This document shows positions 25,275 to 37,498 of a stretch of DNA of 64,000 nt, in pieces. Within the stretch, counting starts at the first letter, position 1. The number at the start of each line of letters is the position of its first letter. The notes under the pieces are model-generated. The model did not search any database, was not told the DNA's origin, and saw only the letters and a list, made by a program, of their open reading frames with translations. This DNA comes from Geosiphon pyriformis. Its lineage: Eukaryota > Glomeromycota > Glomeromycetes > Archaeosporales > Geosiphonaceae. Position numbers and translations under genes: made by a program. The DNA is taken from positions 124,001 through 188,000 of the forward strand of contig JAAOMT010000602.1 of NCBI GenBank assembly GCA_016748015.1, read 5' to 3'.

Positions 25275-26689
25275 TTAGTAAGGAGTTCAACTGTTATATT
25301 GGCTTCGTAATAAATTTTTTCGAAGTTAAAACTGAAAAGACTTGAATTTTTTTTTTCGAAATCAAATGTATTCATTTAAACCTTTTATGAGATGAAGAGT
25401 ATAGAAAAATTGCTAATCTGGAAAGTCTATGTTCGAACCCTTATAAAGAAAAATAGAGTTCAAACCAAATACCAAAAATCTTTTATTGTCTCATTTGCAC
25501 TTTCCAATTTAACAACATTGGACCTATAATTGGGTAGAAGAAAAACTTTTTATACCAATTTTCTTATACACTTTGAGTACCCGTCATTGTGATCTAAAAA
25601 GGCATGAACTGCATTGCCTTGCACTACCTCACTTTTTTTTTGATAATTTAATTGCCGTTCCTCACTCTTTTTTGATAATTTAATTACCGTTTTAGGATAA
25701 CAGGATTGACATCAGTGAATTTAAAAAAATTGGGAGGGAAACCTGTAATCAATTAGATCATTAATATCGAGGAACTGACACGTTTTACGAAAAATCAATC
25801 AATTAAAACTAATTAATCAAAAATTCCGTAAATAATTATTCGCAATTAAATAGAGTGGTGTATGAAATTAAAGAATCTTTCGTATTCTTATTACTCATCA
25901 ATTGAGAGCTCATTATTTAAAAATCTCAATTAAAAATATAGCCGAGGATCTGTGATTTGGTATTTTAATTCTGAAAAGCTTTGCTTGGAGCATTATTTTA
26001 CAAAAAATTGTGACTACGTTTTAATAAGGTTTTCCACATTTTAAAAATCGTTGAATTTGGAAAAGTACTATTTAGCTTCAATTCTCATCCAACTGATTAT
26101 AAAAAAGAATTGAAGACTGATCAAACGAATTTTACATTGGATATTAACTTAAAATATTCTTTTTAGCTTTTAATTAATGATAAAATATTTTTACGTGAAT
26201 CTTTAAAAACGTCATTTTAAAACTATTGCAACGGACAAGATCAATTTCTCATGCCATTTAACCTTTTTTTATAAAAATTCACTTTCACTTTTTTTTTAAA
26301 GAAAAAGTGAAAACAAGCCATTTTTTAAATTCCAAATGACGTTATAACTTCTGCTTACCTCTATCTCTTGTACTAATTCCTCAGTAATTGAATGGTGAGC
26401 AGTGATTATCTGTTCATTTTTGCAAAGTATAGACTCTTTTTCACATTTACTCTAATAAAATATTAAAATTTTAACACATATGTTACATGAAGTGATCTTT
26501 AATCAAAAATGAAGTCGTATAATCTATTTGTAATAAAATGAATTTATATATTTTTACCAATAATCAAAGAAAAAATCTTTTTAAAAAGAAACAGTTTATT
26601 AATTTTCCTTGTTTTCGTAAAACCAATAAAAATTATTATTTATTTCCATGATGAAATATTTTTTTGACCATTTAAATCAGATATAAATA

Positions 26690-26693
<4 letters not shown>

Positions 26694-26752
<59 letters not shown>
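26694..26752. repeat. (AAT)n microsatellite
   Basis: Nearly perfect AAT run of about 59 bp. Confidence 0.9.
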
Positions 26753-26753
<1 letters not shown>

Positions 26754-28149
26754 AGAAAATAGTAACCAATATTTTTTATTGTTGACATAATTTTAAATTT
26801 TAATAAAAATATATTCAAAAATATTAAATTAATTTTCATATTATGCATATATTTTTTAATTAATCGAAATGCAATATTTTTATAAAGAATTAAAGATTAT
26901 AATAACAAAAGTTTTTCAATATATATATATAATTAAATTGATTTGGTTTAAAATAATAAAAGATTGATTGGTTGAAAATAAATAAATAAAATAAAAAAAT
27001 TTTAAAAAATAGATATATTGACTTTTCATAATATAAAATTAGTTAAATAATTTAATTTTTTTTTAAAAAAAATATTCAATTATTTTTAATATATTAAAAC
27101 ATGATTAATCATTCATTAGTTTTCTTTAAAATGAAAAAAAAAATGAAAAAATTTTAAAAAATTAAGACATGATCAGATTTGCTTGATTATTTAATTCATT
27201 AAATTTTTATGATTTTTGCGTAAACATCAAATTAATTATGTTAATTTCTTTATTATCTTTATACTCCTTTGTCATTTTTTATTAAAGTAAAGAAAAGACA
27301 TCTTTTGGTTTAATATTCGTATTTATCCTATCAAAAAATATATATTTATATACGAAAAGAACTAACAAGATTAAACTAACAAAGTATAGGTGAATTCTGC
27401 ATAAGATTATTTTTCTATTACCTATTTTTGACATTTTATACAAGAGTCAAAATATTTGTAACATTAATGTTTCATCAACAAACAGAAATAAATACGGCAA
27501 TAATTATAATTAATAAAAAATTATATTATTAAAGATACAATCAAATGAAACTAATTAATTCATTCAATAAAGATGGTCAGCCGAAATCCGAGATTGGTTT
27601 TCGATTATGACAATTGTGTTTATATGAAAATTTTATTTTTTACCATTAAGCAAACATGTTACAATTTTAGTCATAAAAAACTTATTAAAAAAATAATTTT
27701 TTCAAAGACAAATCATTAAAATCAATATCTACTGATAACTGTTTAAATTGTACATTTTCATATTGATATTTAGATAGGAAACTGAGAAACATCTTTTCTT
27801 GCTCCCACTAAAAAATCAAAAGTGCTTTTTTTTTAAGATAAAATATGATTCTTATTGATAAGAGAGCATGACTTTACTTTATGCTTAGAGAAATATAATT
27901 TTCATTTTATGATTGAAGTTTCGGATTAAGTACTTCATAAAATTTTATATTAAATAAAAATTTTGGTGCCAAATTAATTATTTTCCATTTAAATAAAAGT
28001 TTTATAGGGAAGAGGGATAACAAAAATTTTTGAAATTAATTAAAATTTCCCGGTTTAGAAAATATCTGCCTTTTTAATAACGTTCCCAAAGATTATTAAT
28101 TTTATTTGGGAAAACATTTTCCGCGTCATGTTTCATTGAACTAATAATA

Positions 28150-28151
28150 AC

Positions 28152-28199
<48 letters not shown>
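28150..28199. repeat. (AAT)n microsatellite
   Basis: AAT run of about 50 bp with one CAA interruption at its left end, about 490 bp upstream of the dehydrogenase start. Confidence 0.9.
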
Positions 28200-28689
28200 T
28201 CTATCACCCCATTGACGATTGACCCATACTTGTTAAAAGAAACATGAATTTTTCTAAAATTAAAAACTATTTTCCCAGGTAAAAGCATAAGCATTTGATT
28301 TCATTGTCATTCATAATGGTTCAAATTTTTAGTAATTTAACCCTTTTTCAAGGCCTTTGCACCTATAAATAGCAAAATTATTATTATTATTATTATTGTA
28401 GACATCGGGAATACAATCACTCTTTTAAACGGTGATTAGGGTATGATTCGCTATTTTCCGACTTGTTCTGCTGTTTGAAGATCTCTTGGTAAATAGAGAT
28501 ACACAATGTATAATACGTGCGTTGCATAATCATAGAAGCGTGTGTGGTAGGCATTTAAAAAGCTCGGAGATGCAACAGCATATTTTTTTATTTAAGTCTT
28601 TCAGATTCTAAAAATATTCCAACTTTTAAATTTTGAAATAAAACCTTAAATTTTTCAAGCTCGTTATTAAAATTGTTCACAATTCAAAC

Positions 28690-30000
28690 ATGTGCCCATT
28701 CATTTGCCGACAAGATCCAATGGAAAGCCTCAAAGAAACTGACTTGACCGATAAAGTTATCATAATAACAGGAGCCAGTGATGGTATTAATCAGCTCAAA
28801 AAGGCTTCTTTACTCATTTCAAAGTACCCAAACTTCCATTCTTATATTTTCTATCTAATAAGGCATCGGAAAAACCTTAGCAAGATACATATCAACCTAC
28901 AATCCCAAACGACTCATACTTCCAGTTCGAGATCGAGCAAAGGGTGAACTCGCATTAGAATATATCACCCGAAAAACTGGAACAGAAATTGCAGAGTGCT
29001 GGGATATGGATTTAGCAGATTTAGAAAGCGTGAGAAAATTTGCAAGGAAAATTGTTGATGAGATTGGAGAGGTACATGTGTTGATAAATAATGCTGGTGA
29101 GTTTAACCTTAAAATTTTGTTAAAAATATATATAATTTGATTATGAGATTCAAAATTTATTGAAAATGAAAATTTTCTCAAACTTATCTTCCAAAGGATT
29201 TGCATCGGATGAGATTATAAAAACAAAAGATGAGTTTGAAACTCATTTCCAGGTAGAGAATCTAAATTTAAATATTTCTTGATTCTCAAAATTATCTTCA
29301 ATATTCTGATAATTTTTTTTTAAGGTCAACTATCTCAGTCACTTTCTCCTCACAAACCTCCTGCTACATACAATGAAAAAAGCCGGAACTCCACAATTTC
29401 CTTCTCGCATTATTCATATTACTTCAAGTCTACATCGATTTGGACATATTGACTTTGATAATTTACAAGCGAACACCACGAATTCAATTTTCGAAATGTA
29501 TTGTAATACAAAACTGATGGTATGGTGGTAAATTACTTTCAATAGAGACCTGCATTCGATTTGATATGATTTTGACTGATTTTCTTTTGAAATAGGTTAC
29601 ATTGTTTAGCAAAGAACTTAATTGTCGGTTAGCTGGAACAAGTATGAAAAAATTGTAATTGCCCACATTTCAAATATTTTTAACATAATACATTTTATTA
29701 AGATCTTTTTGTTTTTTTTTAGACTTAGTTTCTTTTGCAATCTGCCCAGGTTTCACCCCAACCAAAATGGGTCACTTCAAAGGTTGGAAGAAAATGATTA
29801 AAAAAATGATGTCTAAATTTGGCTATAATCGAATTGCAGCATTTCGAGTTTTGAATCCTACTTTCAATTCCCCGGATTTACGAAGAGTTGGAGGAAAGTA
29901 TTTTAGCAAGGGAAGACTGGCAAAACCAAATAAGATTTCTGATGATTTTGAATTTCGATTGGAACTTTGGGAAGTTTCTGAACGAATGTTGATTGCTTGA
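28690..30000 (+). CDS. Short-chain dehydrogenase/reductase, retinol dehydrogenase-like
   Basis: Six exons: 28690-28783, 28863-29096, 29197-29252, 29325-29519, 29596-29641, 29723-30000; all introns GT-AG, phases consistent, 300 residues. The Rossmann nucleotide-binding motif TGASDGIG is split by intron 1. Next come a WDMDLADLESV segment, the NNAG strand motif at the end of exon 2, ITSS with the catalytic-region serine, and YCNTK as the Tyr-xxx-Lys catalytic pair (end of exon 4). PGFTPTKM follows (the PG motif). Length and motif set fit classical NAD(P)H-dependent SDR enzymes of the RDH/WWOX-like group, which reduce or oxidise alcohol/carbonyl groups on lipids or small molecules. An in-frame ATG at 28720 is an alternative start and would remove ten residues. 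The substrate is not predictable. Confidence 0.9.
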
Positions 30001-31862
30001 AGAATCAATTTTTGGCCTGATTTGAAAACTTGTCAACTTTTGTTGAATTAGCGTTTAGAAATGATTGTCTTGAAAATAATAATGTAAATATAATTGTAGA
30101 ATAACTAAAAACATTAGATTCTATAGATTAGTTTTTTTATAGAACTTGTAACGCGATTTAAAAAGCTAAAAATTTCCAAATTCTAAGATTCTTTACAGAA
30201 CTTTTTTAATTTTGTTCTTGAGGTAGCTACATTAATTGAATTAGGAGAAAAGCTAAAGGATCCAATAATTTAGGTATACCTTTTACAGAAGTAGTAGTTA
30301 GCAAATTATTTCTGACGCTAAAGATTAACCTCATTGCTAAAGGACTAGTGATTTGGATTTTAACTTCTAGTCTCCAAGTCTATAAAGGAAAGGTTAGCAA
30401 GCATTGAAAAGCATACGTGTACAATTCTATATTCTCATGGAAAAATTATAAAACAAAAAGACCGATATTGTATGACAATCGATAATGGAATCTCTTTCCC
30501 CCCCCCCCCAAATCTAACATGTGATAATGTGGCCATTTCTGACTATTCTTAGCAAAGTGAGAAAAAGAGTTAAATCCCTTTGATTTAAAACACCCGTTCT
30601 AAAGTTTGAAGAGTCTCTATCATGATTGCTCTAACCTAAAATTTAGTGACAAGTTTTAAGCTACTGCCTCAAAAGTGATCGTTTCCTCGAAAGGGGCTAC
30701 CAGCGAGATTAAATTCTGATTTATAACGTTTATGAAAACTCCCATGCCGCATTTTTTTTTGAGATAAGTTTTTCCATGACAAAAGTTATTTCAATCAGCA
30801 TTACACAACAGTTTCATTATGTGCATGCAAACAAACCAGATAAATGACCTTTAAATAATGAGGTTTAATTTTAATTAATTAACCTTTGAAAGGATATGAG
30901 TTGCTGTGAAACCTTTTACATTTACATTAGCAAATGATTATCTCTGAGTAATTGAAAATTAACGTTTTAGGCTCGTTTGAATGGAAATATTTGAGTAAAT
31001 AACCAAATATATGAAGTAATATTTATTTAAGTATATATTACTAGTATTTACCGAATTCAAAGGGTAATTTTTGTATCTTTGTGTTTTTTAATTTTATGAT
31101 GCAATGAAATTTATAGTCTTTAAATTCCCCCAAACTTCAGAATGTAAAAGATTAAAATAAAACTGTTTGTTTATTTCTTGATCTATGACCAATCATGGAA
31201 ATATTTTTTGATTAAATTTAGCCTTAACCTAATTCAGATATACTATTGAAATTTTGTATAATATACCTTATTTAGAATATATTCAAATATTTGTCCTTTA
31301 CCTTCAAAATTTTTGGTTACGACGAAAGTAATCAATGTTATCGAGTAACAGCAATACCTTATTTTTCCTTGATAAGAGATACTCAGATGACAAATGTTCA
31401 AACCACTTTTTAGTCTCTAACCTTGTCCAAAAGTACCAATAATGATCGGAAATCTTGAAAGTTAAGCTTCCATGAATTTCTCTGCTTGCGTAACTGAGGA
31501 GATGTGCGTGGCCCGATCTTTATTCGATTATTAATCAGGTATCAATAAGAAACTAACACAATCAGCCTTATACAAGACTAACTGTTAATGGTAACTTGTA
31601 AACAAGTTACCATTAAGTGACGATAATTCAAATCTCGACTGCAAAAGTACCGATTTATCTAGTGTTGGCGTGGGAATATTAAGTGAAATCTTGGCTGGCC
31701 GTAATTTACCCTTTGGGTCTCAAAATGTTTTGCTGTAAACAGTGCACAATGGAAGCGTAGTTTTTTTTTAACTTACTTCGTGGAGGAACTTGGATTCATA
31801 AATACAGCAGGTCGACAACTTAGTCAACTAGGAAAAAACCATTTCAACCTCTGTTTATCAAT
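30001..31862. other. Intergenic region
   Basis: No gene recognised. It contains a 12-base C run at 30498-30509 and a perfect 14 bp hairpin at 31585-31616. An AT-rich CATAAATA box at 31798-31805 lies about 60 bp before the secreted-protein ATG and may be its TATA element. Confidence 0.4.
31585..31616. repeat. Perfect 14 bp inverted repeat with 4-base loop
   Basis: TTAATGGTAACTTG at 31585-31598 and its exact complement CAAGTTACCATTAA at 31603-31616, loop TAAA. It lies about 250 bp upstream of the secreted-protein start at 31863. It could be a dimeric transcription-factor site, a hairpin, or the trace of a small element. Confidence 0.7.
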
Positions 31863-32687
31863 ATGGCTCGTAGCAATATTTTTCTATTGACTCTCTTCAC
31901 CGCCATCTTGGCTGTTCTCTTCACGTCTACCCGAGCTTTGCCTCACTATACCAATCTTTCAAATTTATTTTCTGGGAAAAAGCCATCCGCCAAAGTATTT
32001 CTTGAAGCTCTCTCTGTTCACTTGGGCGATAATTCAGCTTCAATCAATGTTAATAATCACGAGAGCCTTTGGGAAAAATTTATCGACAGCTTGAATGATT
32101 CCCCAGTTGATATTCTAGTTGAAGATAAAAAGGTAAAGAGAGAATACGAAATTGAAGCGCTGCCATCCAAAAAACACTACAAAATCACTGTTGAGCGTCT
32201 AGAGGATAAAGAATATGGTCGAGCCTACCAACTCACCACTGAACACCTTAATAGTGATCATAAACCGTGGTCCTATGTAATTGTTGTCCCGTTTGAAAAA
32301 GATGGGGGCGAAGCTGCCGAATTTTTCGATCTTCTTTCCGATGAACAAAAAGAATCCAAGGAAAATGTCGACTTTGATTTTCCAGAATTGACCAAAGAAA
32401 TTGAGAATAAATTTTTTGAAGCCATTCAAGAATTGGACTTGTTTGAGATTGAAACGGTTTCCAACGAGAAACGAAGCCTCTTTGGTGGGGGCCATCACCA
32501 TAAAAAAGAATTCAGATTTGCCGTTCTGCCTGCTTACAAAATCTATAAGCTTATTGTTCAACGGCTGCCACCCAATATACATGGGCGTGTCTTCAAGCTC
32601 AATGTAATTCCCGAGGATGAAGAAGAAAAAGAGAGAGAATATACATTTATTGTTCCTTTCAACCAAAAGGATTGTGTTAGAGATTAA
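31863..32687 (+). CDS. Secreted protein with two related modules and KR sites
   Basis: Intronless, 274 residues. Signal peptide at 1-25 (FLLTLFTAILAVLFTSTRA). Two related modules: about 94-144 (ALPSKKHYKITVERL ... YGRAYQL ... VIVVPF) and 215-266 (VLPAYKIYKLIVQRL ... HGRVFKL ... FIVPF). The modules share a LPxxKxYKxxVxRL...GRxxxL...hIVPF pattern with each other and with the protein encoded at 22245-23102. A Lys-Arg pair stands before each module (92-93 and 203-204), as if Kex2-type processing could free them; a histidine cluster GGGHHHKK opens module 2. No known domain is recognised. A role as an apoplastic or effector-like protein is inference from secretion and family duplication. Confidence 0.78.
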   Translation: MARSNIFLLTLFTAILAVLFTSTRALPHYTNLSNLFSGKKPSAKVFLEALSVHLGDNSASINVNNHESLWEKFIDSLNDSPVDILVEDKKVKREYEIEALPSKKHYKITVERLEDKEYGRAYQLTTEHLNSDHKPWSYVIVVPFEKDGGEAAEFFDLLSDEQKESKENVDFDFPELTKEIENKFFEAIQELDLFEIETVSNEKRSLFGGGHHHKKEFRFAVLPAYKIYKLIVQRLPPNIHGRVFKLNVIPEDEEEKEREYTFIVPFNQKDCVRD

Positions 32688-33266
32688 GTGAAATGATTAT
32701 CGGGTTCATTATAGGGTTTCAATTTGGCTAAAAATAATTAGATGACGAATGTAACTTTTATTAATATATACAAAGAAACCACGAATTTTGAAATTGTATT
32801 TTTTTATCAATAGACCGGATTAAAGAATTCCTCTGATCTTTGCTTTCATCCTATCAAATAAAGTGATGAATTTCCCATTTGGGCTGAAACTAAATCGGTC
32901 CGTGATCTCAAAAAAGGCCTTCACATATCATTAAAGGTCTTGGTTTACCTTATAGTAAATTATTCTTTCAAAAATTAAAAGAATGTTGTACTTTCGCCCA
33001 ACCCTATAAAATTTATTTCGGGTTACCTTCTTCAGCTTGCATATCAATAAGGTTCTTAAAAAATAAAAGTTCAATTGCAGAATGATAAAAAAATCAAATT
33101 TTCTTTAATTTGATATAATGTTTGCACAAAAAACCAAAGGATAATCTGATTATAAAGTGATGGCTTTAGAACTTGACCTTAATTTAAAACTCAATTTTTA
33201 AAAACAACGAATAACAGTACTTCGAATAATACATATTGCAGGAATTAGCAAGTTCGTTTTCAAAAA
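32688..33266. other. Intergenic region between convergent genes
   Basis: No gene seen; contains the 3' ends of the secreted-protein gene and the BTB gene. Confidence 0.4.
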
Positions 33267-34712
33267 CTATAACGGTCTTCTTGTAAAATTCTTCAAACGA
33301 AATCTACCGAATTGTGTGAGCGATGCTGCCATATACACTTCAGCAGGCAATTCAGAAAAGCTTTGTAGAGCCAAGACATTATTTATTGAAAAGTGACACA
33401 CCCTGGCCTTCATATTAAGATAAAATGTAATCTCGTCACCCTTGGCGAATTCTTTATAGGTTTCGCTACTTATTTTTCCATTGTTGAATGTGGTTCTTCC
33501 TGACTCTCCTATCATCCAACAATTTTTTTGAAAATCCAATAAAGTTTCAAAATCCAAATTTTCAAGTCCACAAACACCAACGGAACCCCAAAAGCATTTT
33601 TCTTCGATTAAAACATTCCATTCATAGAGATAGTCTCCCGAAAAGAAATTAATTGTACGGATAGATTTATGGGCAGATATGCTGAGGTTTTTAGCTGTTA
33701 CAACCTTATTTGACTCTGTTATGGAAAGGCCAGCTCCACACGCTGTAGTATCCCAGATAAAATTCAAAGTTTCGTGAGGCTCACCACGTTGAAATTTGGG
33801 GTTACTCTCATCAAGCAAATGATATTGATAAACTTTCAGAAGAAAATTCACAGGAAGAACGTTCAGTGGTTGAATTATCACACCCAAAGCTTTTAAAGGT
33901 ATCATTCGAAAGTCAATCAAATAAATCAAAGGAAGAATTATTTTGGCTACTTTGGTTGCATTTTGTTGCGTCCGAGATTCATTTTGATAGTCAATTTGTT
34001 GCATTTTGGGAAGACTTTTTAAAAAATCTATGGATGAATCAAACGTAGGTAAAACCTTTGAAAATGCAGATAAAGTTTCTTCCGATATTTGATTTGCTGC
34101 CCACAAGATTATATAGCGTAGAATATCATACTCATTCGTAGCAAAGTATTGGTCGGTATTCAAAGTTGTAGTGAGAATTTTTTTTAACATCTCGAGATTC
34201 ATTTTATTGAATGGGAACGAATCAAGGGGTTTAGCGACAAGATGATTGCTAAGTAATGTATACAGCTGATTATCTTCCATTGTTCCCATTTTTGTGATTG
34301 CATTTGACAAAAAATCCCCGCTGGAGTCATTTTTCAAGCATTCCTCGACAAATGTAATAATAAGAGCTTCTAAATCTGGTAAAAGAAAATACTTGGCAGC
34401 ATGATAACCATCAATTGCAGTAGACGCTGTAATTGAACCTTTATCCAAACCACCCGTGTAAATAAATTCGAGGACAAGTTTCATACCCGCAGTAGAAATT
34501 TCAGGAAAAGTGATGGAATTGCCAAAAATCTCGTGCATTCCATTGAAAAGAAGTCTATCAAAAACTTCAGAACGAGCCGCCAAATGAATCCTAGATGCAT
34601 ACAGAAGTTCGCCCTCATTATCAACATCAGAGCATTTAATTTTAAGGTCACTATAACGAGAGTTGTTAACGAGAAATTTCAGGTCGACGACGAGCGAACT
34701 ACCACGGGTCAT
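33267..34712 (-). CDS. BTB-BACK-SPRY domain protein
   Basis: Single exon, 481 residues. Residues about 10-115 form a BTB/POZ domain: SRYSDLKIKCSD, then ASRIHLAARSEVFDRLL, ITFPEISTAGMKLVLEFIYTG and AAKYFLLPDLEALI. A BACK-like helical region follows (about 120-250). The C-terminal part (about 310-475) looks like a SPRY/B30.2 beta-sandwich: FIWDTTACGAGLSI, GDYLYEWNVLIEEKCFWGSVGV, GDEITFYLNMKARVCHFSINN, then LPAEVYMAASL. BTB-BACK proteins act as adaptors of CUL3 ubiquitin ligases, with the C-terminal sandwich choosing the partner. Mycorrhizal fungi hold large BTB families, more often with Kelch or TLDc ends. Substrate unknown. The start ATG follows in-frame stops. Confidence 0.82.
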   Translation of the reverse strand: MTRGSSLVVDLKFLVNNSRYSDLKIKCSDVDNEGELLYASRIHLAARSEVFDRLLFNGMHEIFGNSITFPEISTAGMKLVLEFIYTGGLDKGSITASTAIDGYHAAKYFLLPDLEALIITFVEECLKNDSSGDFLSNAITKMGTMEDNQLYTLLSNHLVAKPLDSFPFNKMNLEMLKKILTTTLNTDQYFATNEYDILRYIILWAANQISEETLSAFSKVLPTFDSSIDFLKSLPKMQQIDYQNESRTQQNATKVAKIILPLIYLIDFRMIPLKALGVIIQPLNVLPVNFLLKVYQYHLLDESNPKFQRGEPHETLNFIWDTTACGAGLSITESNKVVTAKNLSISAHKSIRTINFFSGDYLYEWNVLIEEKCFWGSVGVCGLENLDFETLLDFQKNCWMIGESGRTTFNNGKISSETYKEFAKGDEITFYLNMKARVCHFSINNVLALQSFSELPAEVYMAASLTQFGRFRLKNFTRRPL

Positions 34713-34865
34713 ATTCGATGTGAAAAGTTTAAGGGAAACCTATTGTTAATAAAAAACCATGAGAGGGCAGATATATACCTTATCCGATCAGCCTTTTTTG
34801 GATGCGCAGGCAAATCACGCGACGAATTCTTAATTATAATATTGGGGTAACTGAACAATCTAATG

Positions 34866-35759
34866 CACTAGACGGAAAAAAGTCATGAGACACTTTACAT
34901 TTTGTTATTTTGTGTCACAAAAAAATGATAAAATTTTATTTATAAATATAATTATCTATTATAATAGATTTTCAAATGTCCAAATTTAAACGAAAAGAAT
35001 TGATTACTTTTAGGCATATAAAGATTATTACTCTCTCAAAAGATGAAAAACCTGTATGTAAATATCAACGCAACTCAATTATCCTAAACCAATATACTTT
35101 CTTATTAAAAAAAAACTAATAATATTTAATCTGAAAAGTGGTATATCTTCTTTTATAAAACCATTTTCAAAAAATAATAAAAATGATCCAAAAAGTACTT
35201 TTAAAGAATTTATTAAAACTAAACTAGCACTTTTTTACACAAGATTGGAAAAAGTTATTAAAATGATGAATTAAGATTTTTTTTTTTTTTTTTGATAAAC
35301 TTCAAAGAATATGGAACAAGATTTAATAAGAAAAATTTAGTATCTACTGTAAAACATGGGTAAAAAAAGAATTATAATATGGAAATGTTTTTGTAAAACT
35401 GTATTGAGTTCTTTAGTTTTAATAGAAGGAATATTAAATCAGTTTGGATATATTAATCTATATATTGTCATGAATTCAATACAAATTTAATCATTAACAT
35501 TATTTTTTTCAACAAGATTTCTAAACTTGAATGACTCAAAACCATTTTCTTAAATGGCCAGCACAATCATCTAATCTTAAGTCCAAGAAGAATGAAAAAT
35601 AATTATACTGGATATCTACACAAAATTAATTAGCAGTATGATTGAACGTATTAAAGAATGTATTGAAAAGAAAAAAGGGCCAACTGATTATTAAATATTA
35701 ACTAAAATAGAAAGTTATCCAAGAATTGATAAAGTGTCCTATGACTTTTCTGCCTAGTG
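34866..35759 (+). mobile_element. Tc1/mariner DNA transposon relic (0.9 kb)
   Basis: Ends are inverted repeats of about 30 bp: CACTAGACGGAAAAAAGTCA on the left at 34866 and CACTAGGCAGAAAAGTCATA read from 35759 on the minus strand. Both continue into a shared ACACTTTA. The right end is flanked by TA and the left by TG, a decayed TA duplication. A plus-strand trace WPAQSSNLSP near 35552-35585 matches the WPxQSPDLNPIE block of Tc1 transposases. The remaining frames are full of stops. Its termini differ from those of the relic at 14811, so it is a separate family. Confidence 0.72.
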
Positions 35760-37498
35760 TATATGTTTTAATGTATTTTTATACTTAATTATTTAATCTT
35801 GTTTTTTTAATCGAAAATATGATTTATATTGTAAAAATGAGACGAGAGTATTAGAATTTACATTTAGAATAAACACATTTTCCAACTATTAGATCTTGCA
35901 AATGTTGTTTAATATTGAAAACCAATTTAAAAATTATATAAATTTTAAATAAAAATTATACTTTAAAGTTTCAAATTTGAATTATTACATTTAGGAATTT
36001 AAGGTATAAAAATTCATGATTATAAAAGTAATTAATAATGCTTTTCAATTAAGAAATATTCAAAGCACCAATTTTAAGATTAATTTTTAATGCTAAGATG
36101 TATAATGGAAACGAGATATGTTTGATTTTAATGTTTACATTTTTGAGGCGGACGATTTTTAATTTAATTAGGACCCAATTTTCAATGTTACGAGTGATGG
36201 TTTTAAACATGTAATTTTCACTCTATTGCCAGTTTTAACTGTTCATAATAAGAATTTGGTGCATTTGGATTAATGTAAGTTTAAAATGGCCATCAATTGT
36301 TTGAAACGTTTTCAAAGCAAAACTCTTTTGAGAAGAATGAAACACAAGTTTTTAAAAAAGCACTTCTAGTTATTATGGATAATGAAAATATTCCACAAAT
36401 GCAAAATAAGCTAAAGCGGGATAAAGTGATGAAAAAACTAAGTTGGTTGTACGAGTAAAATTTTTTCAAAACCTCAAAACGAGCAATAATATTTTTTTAG
36501 ACGACAAAAAACTTGTCTTCCTTAAATTTTAAAATGAATCCAAAGACTGTTTTATTTTATGTAATGTTTGAAGGACTTGGACGAATTAATCCTTAATAAC
36601 TTGCAGAAAAAATTCAAATTTCTAATATTTCAAAATAACCATTTTAATCATTCACATACCACCACCAACTCTTTGAATATTTTAGTCCTGAATTTAATTG
36701 AAGGATATACTTGGAAGATTTTAATTTGAAATTAAAAAAAAAAGACTGCTTCAATTCCTTATTTATCATGGGTAATACATTAAAATTCCACTTACAGCAT
36801 TTATCGTAAGTTAGTTGGGAAAAGGAATTTAAAATGTTGAAATTTAATAAAACCATCACCATTTTTGCAATATTTAACAATAAAATTATTTTTGGCAAGA
36901 GTGGGGGTAATAAACAAGGATTTCGTGTTCTAGCAAAAAAAAAAATCACTTTTTCTTAATCTCGAGTTTTGGTCCATAAATCACTTTAGAAGTAACCCTG
37001 ACCGATTAGTTTATATTCATTTCATATATATTCATTTCATGGGAGTGTTGCCCAACATAAAATATATCGAATTTTCGGAACATCAAAGAATTCTTTTGAA
37101 GAATGTTAAGAGAAATTTCGAAGTTGTAAACCAATTTCTTATATCGCATATGTCGCTGCTCTCTTCCCAATAATGGACGAATAGTTTGAGTGCAAAGTAA
37201 TTCGCAAATGAAAATGCACACCATTTGGCATTCAGCAGGTAAAGAATATGATTGCTAGGTCACATTCGTACCGGGTAGCACTACATACTACAGATGTGTC
37301 TAAATGATCAATTTAGGCGAACCAGAACTAATAAAATGCAAATATATAGTCCCAATTTCAGATTTACTATTAAAAGTTAGGAAAATTAATTCTAAATACC
37401 ATGCCCTTTGGCCGTCTTAACAAATTTCTAGACAGTTTTTTGACTTAATTCTATATATTTCCTGAAATTATTTTCCAAAAAGCAGACCGATCAAGAGA
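35760..37498. other. Intergenic region upstream of kinase gene
   Basis: No recognised gene. Minus-strand frames at 36644-36949 and 37006-37224 show no motif. Confidence 0.4.

Larger units (their letters stand above)
25275..28689. other. 3.4 kb AT-rich intergenic region
   Basis: Lies between divergent genes. Only microsatellites were recognised; 26500-28250 is especially AT-rich. Promoters of both flanking genes must lie here, but no clear element was identified. Confidence 0.5.

Noticed and set aside
25420-25445. GTTCGAACCC-like stretch resembling a tRNA T-loop
   Set aside because: No acceptor, D-arm or anticodon stem could be paired around it.
32199-32666. 155-codon minus-strand frame opposite the secreted protein
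   Set aside because: Antisense shadow of a gene with signal peptide and a clear paralogue.
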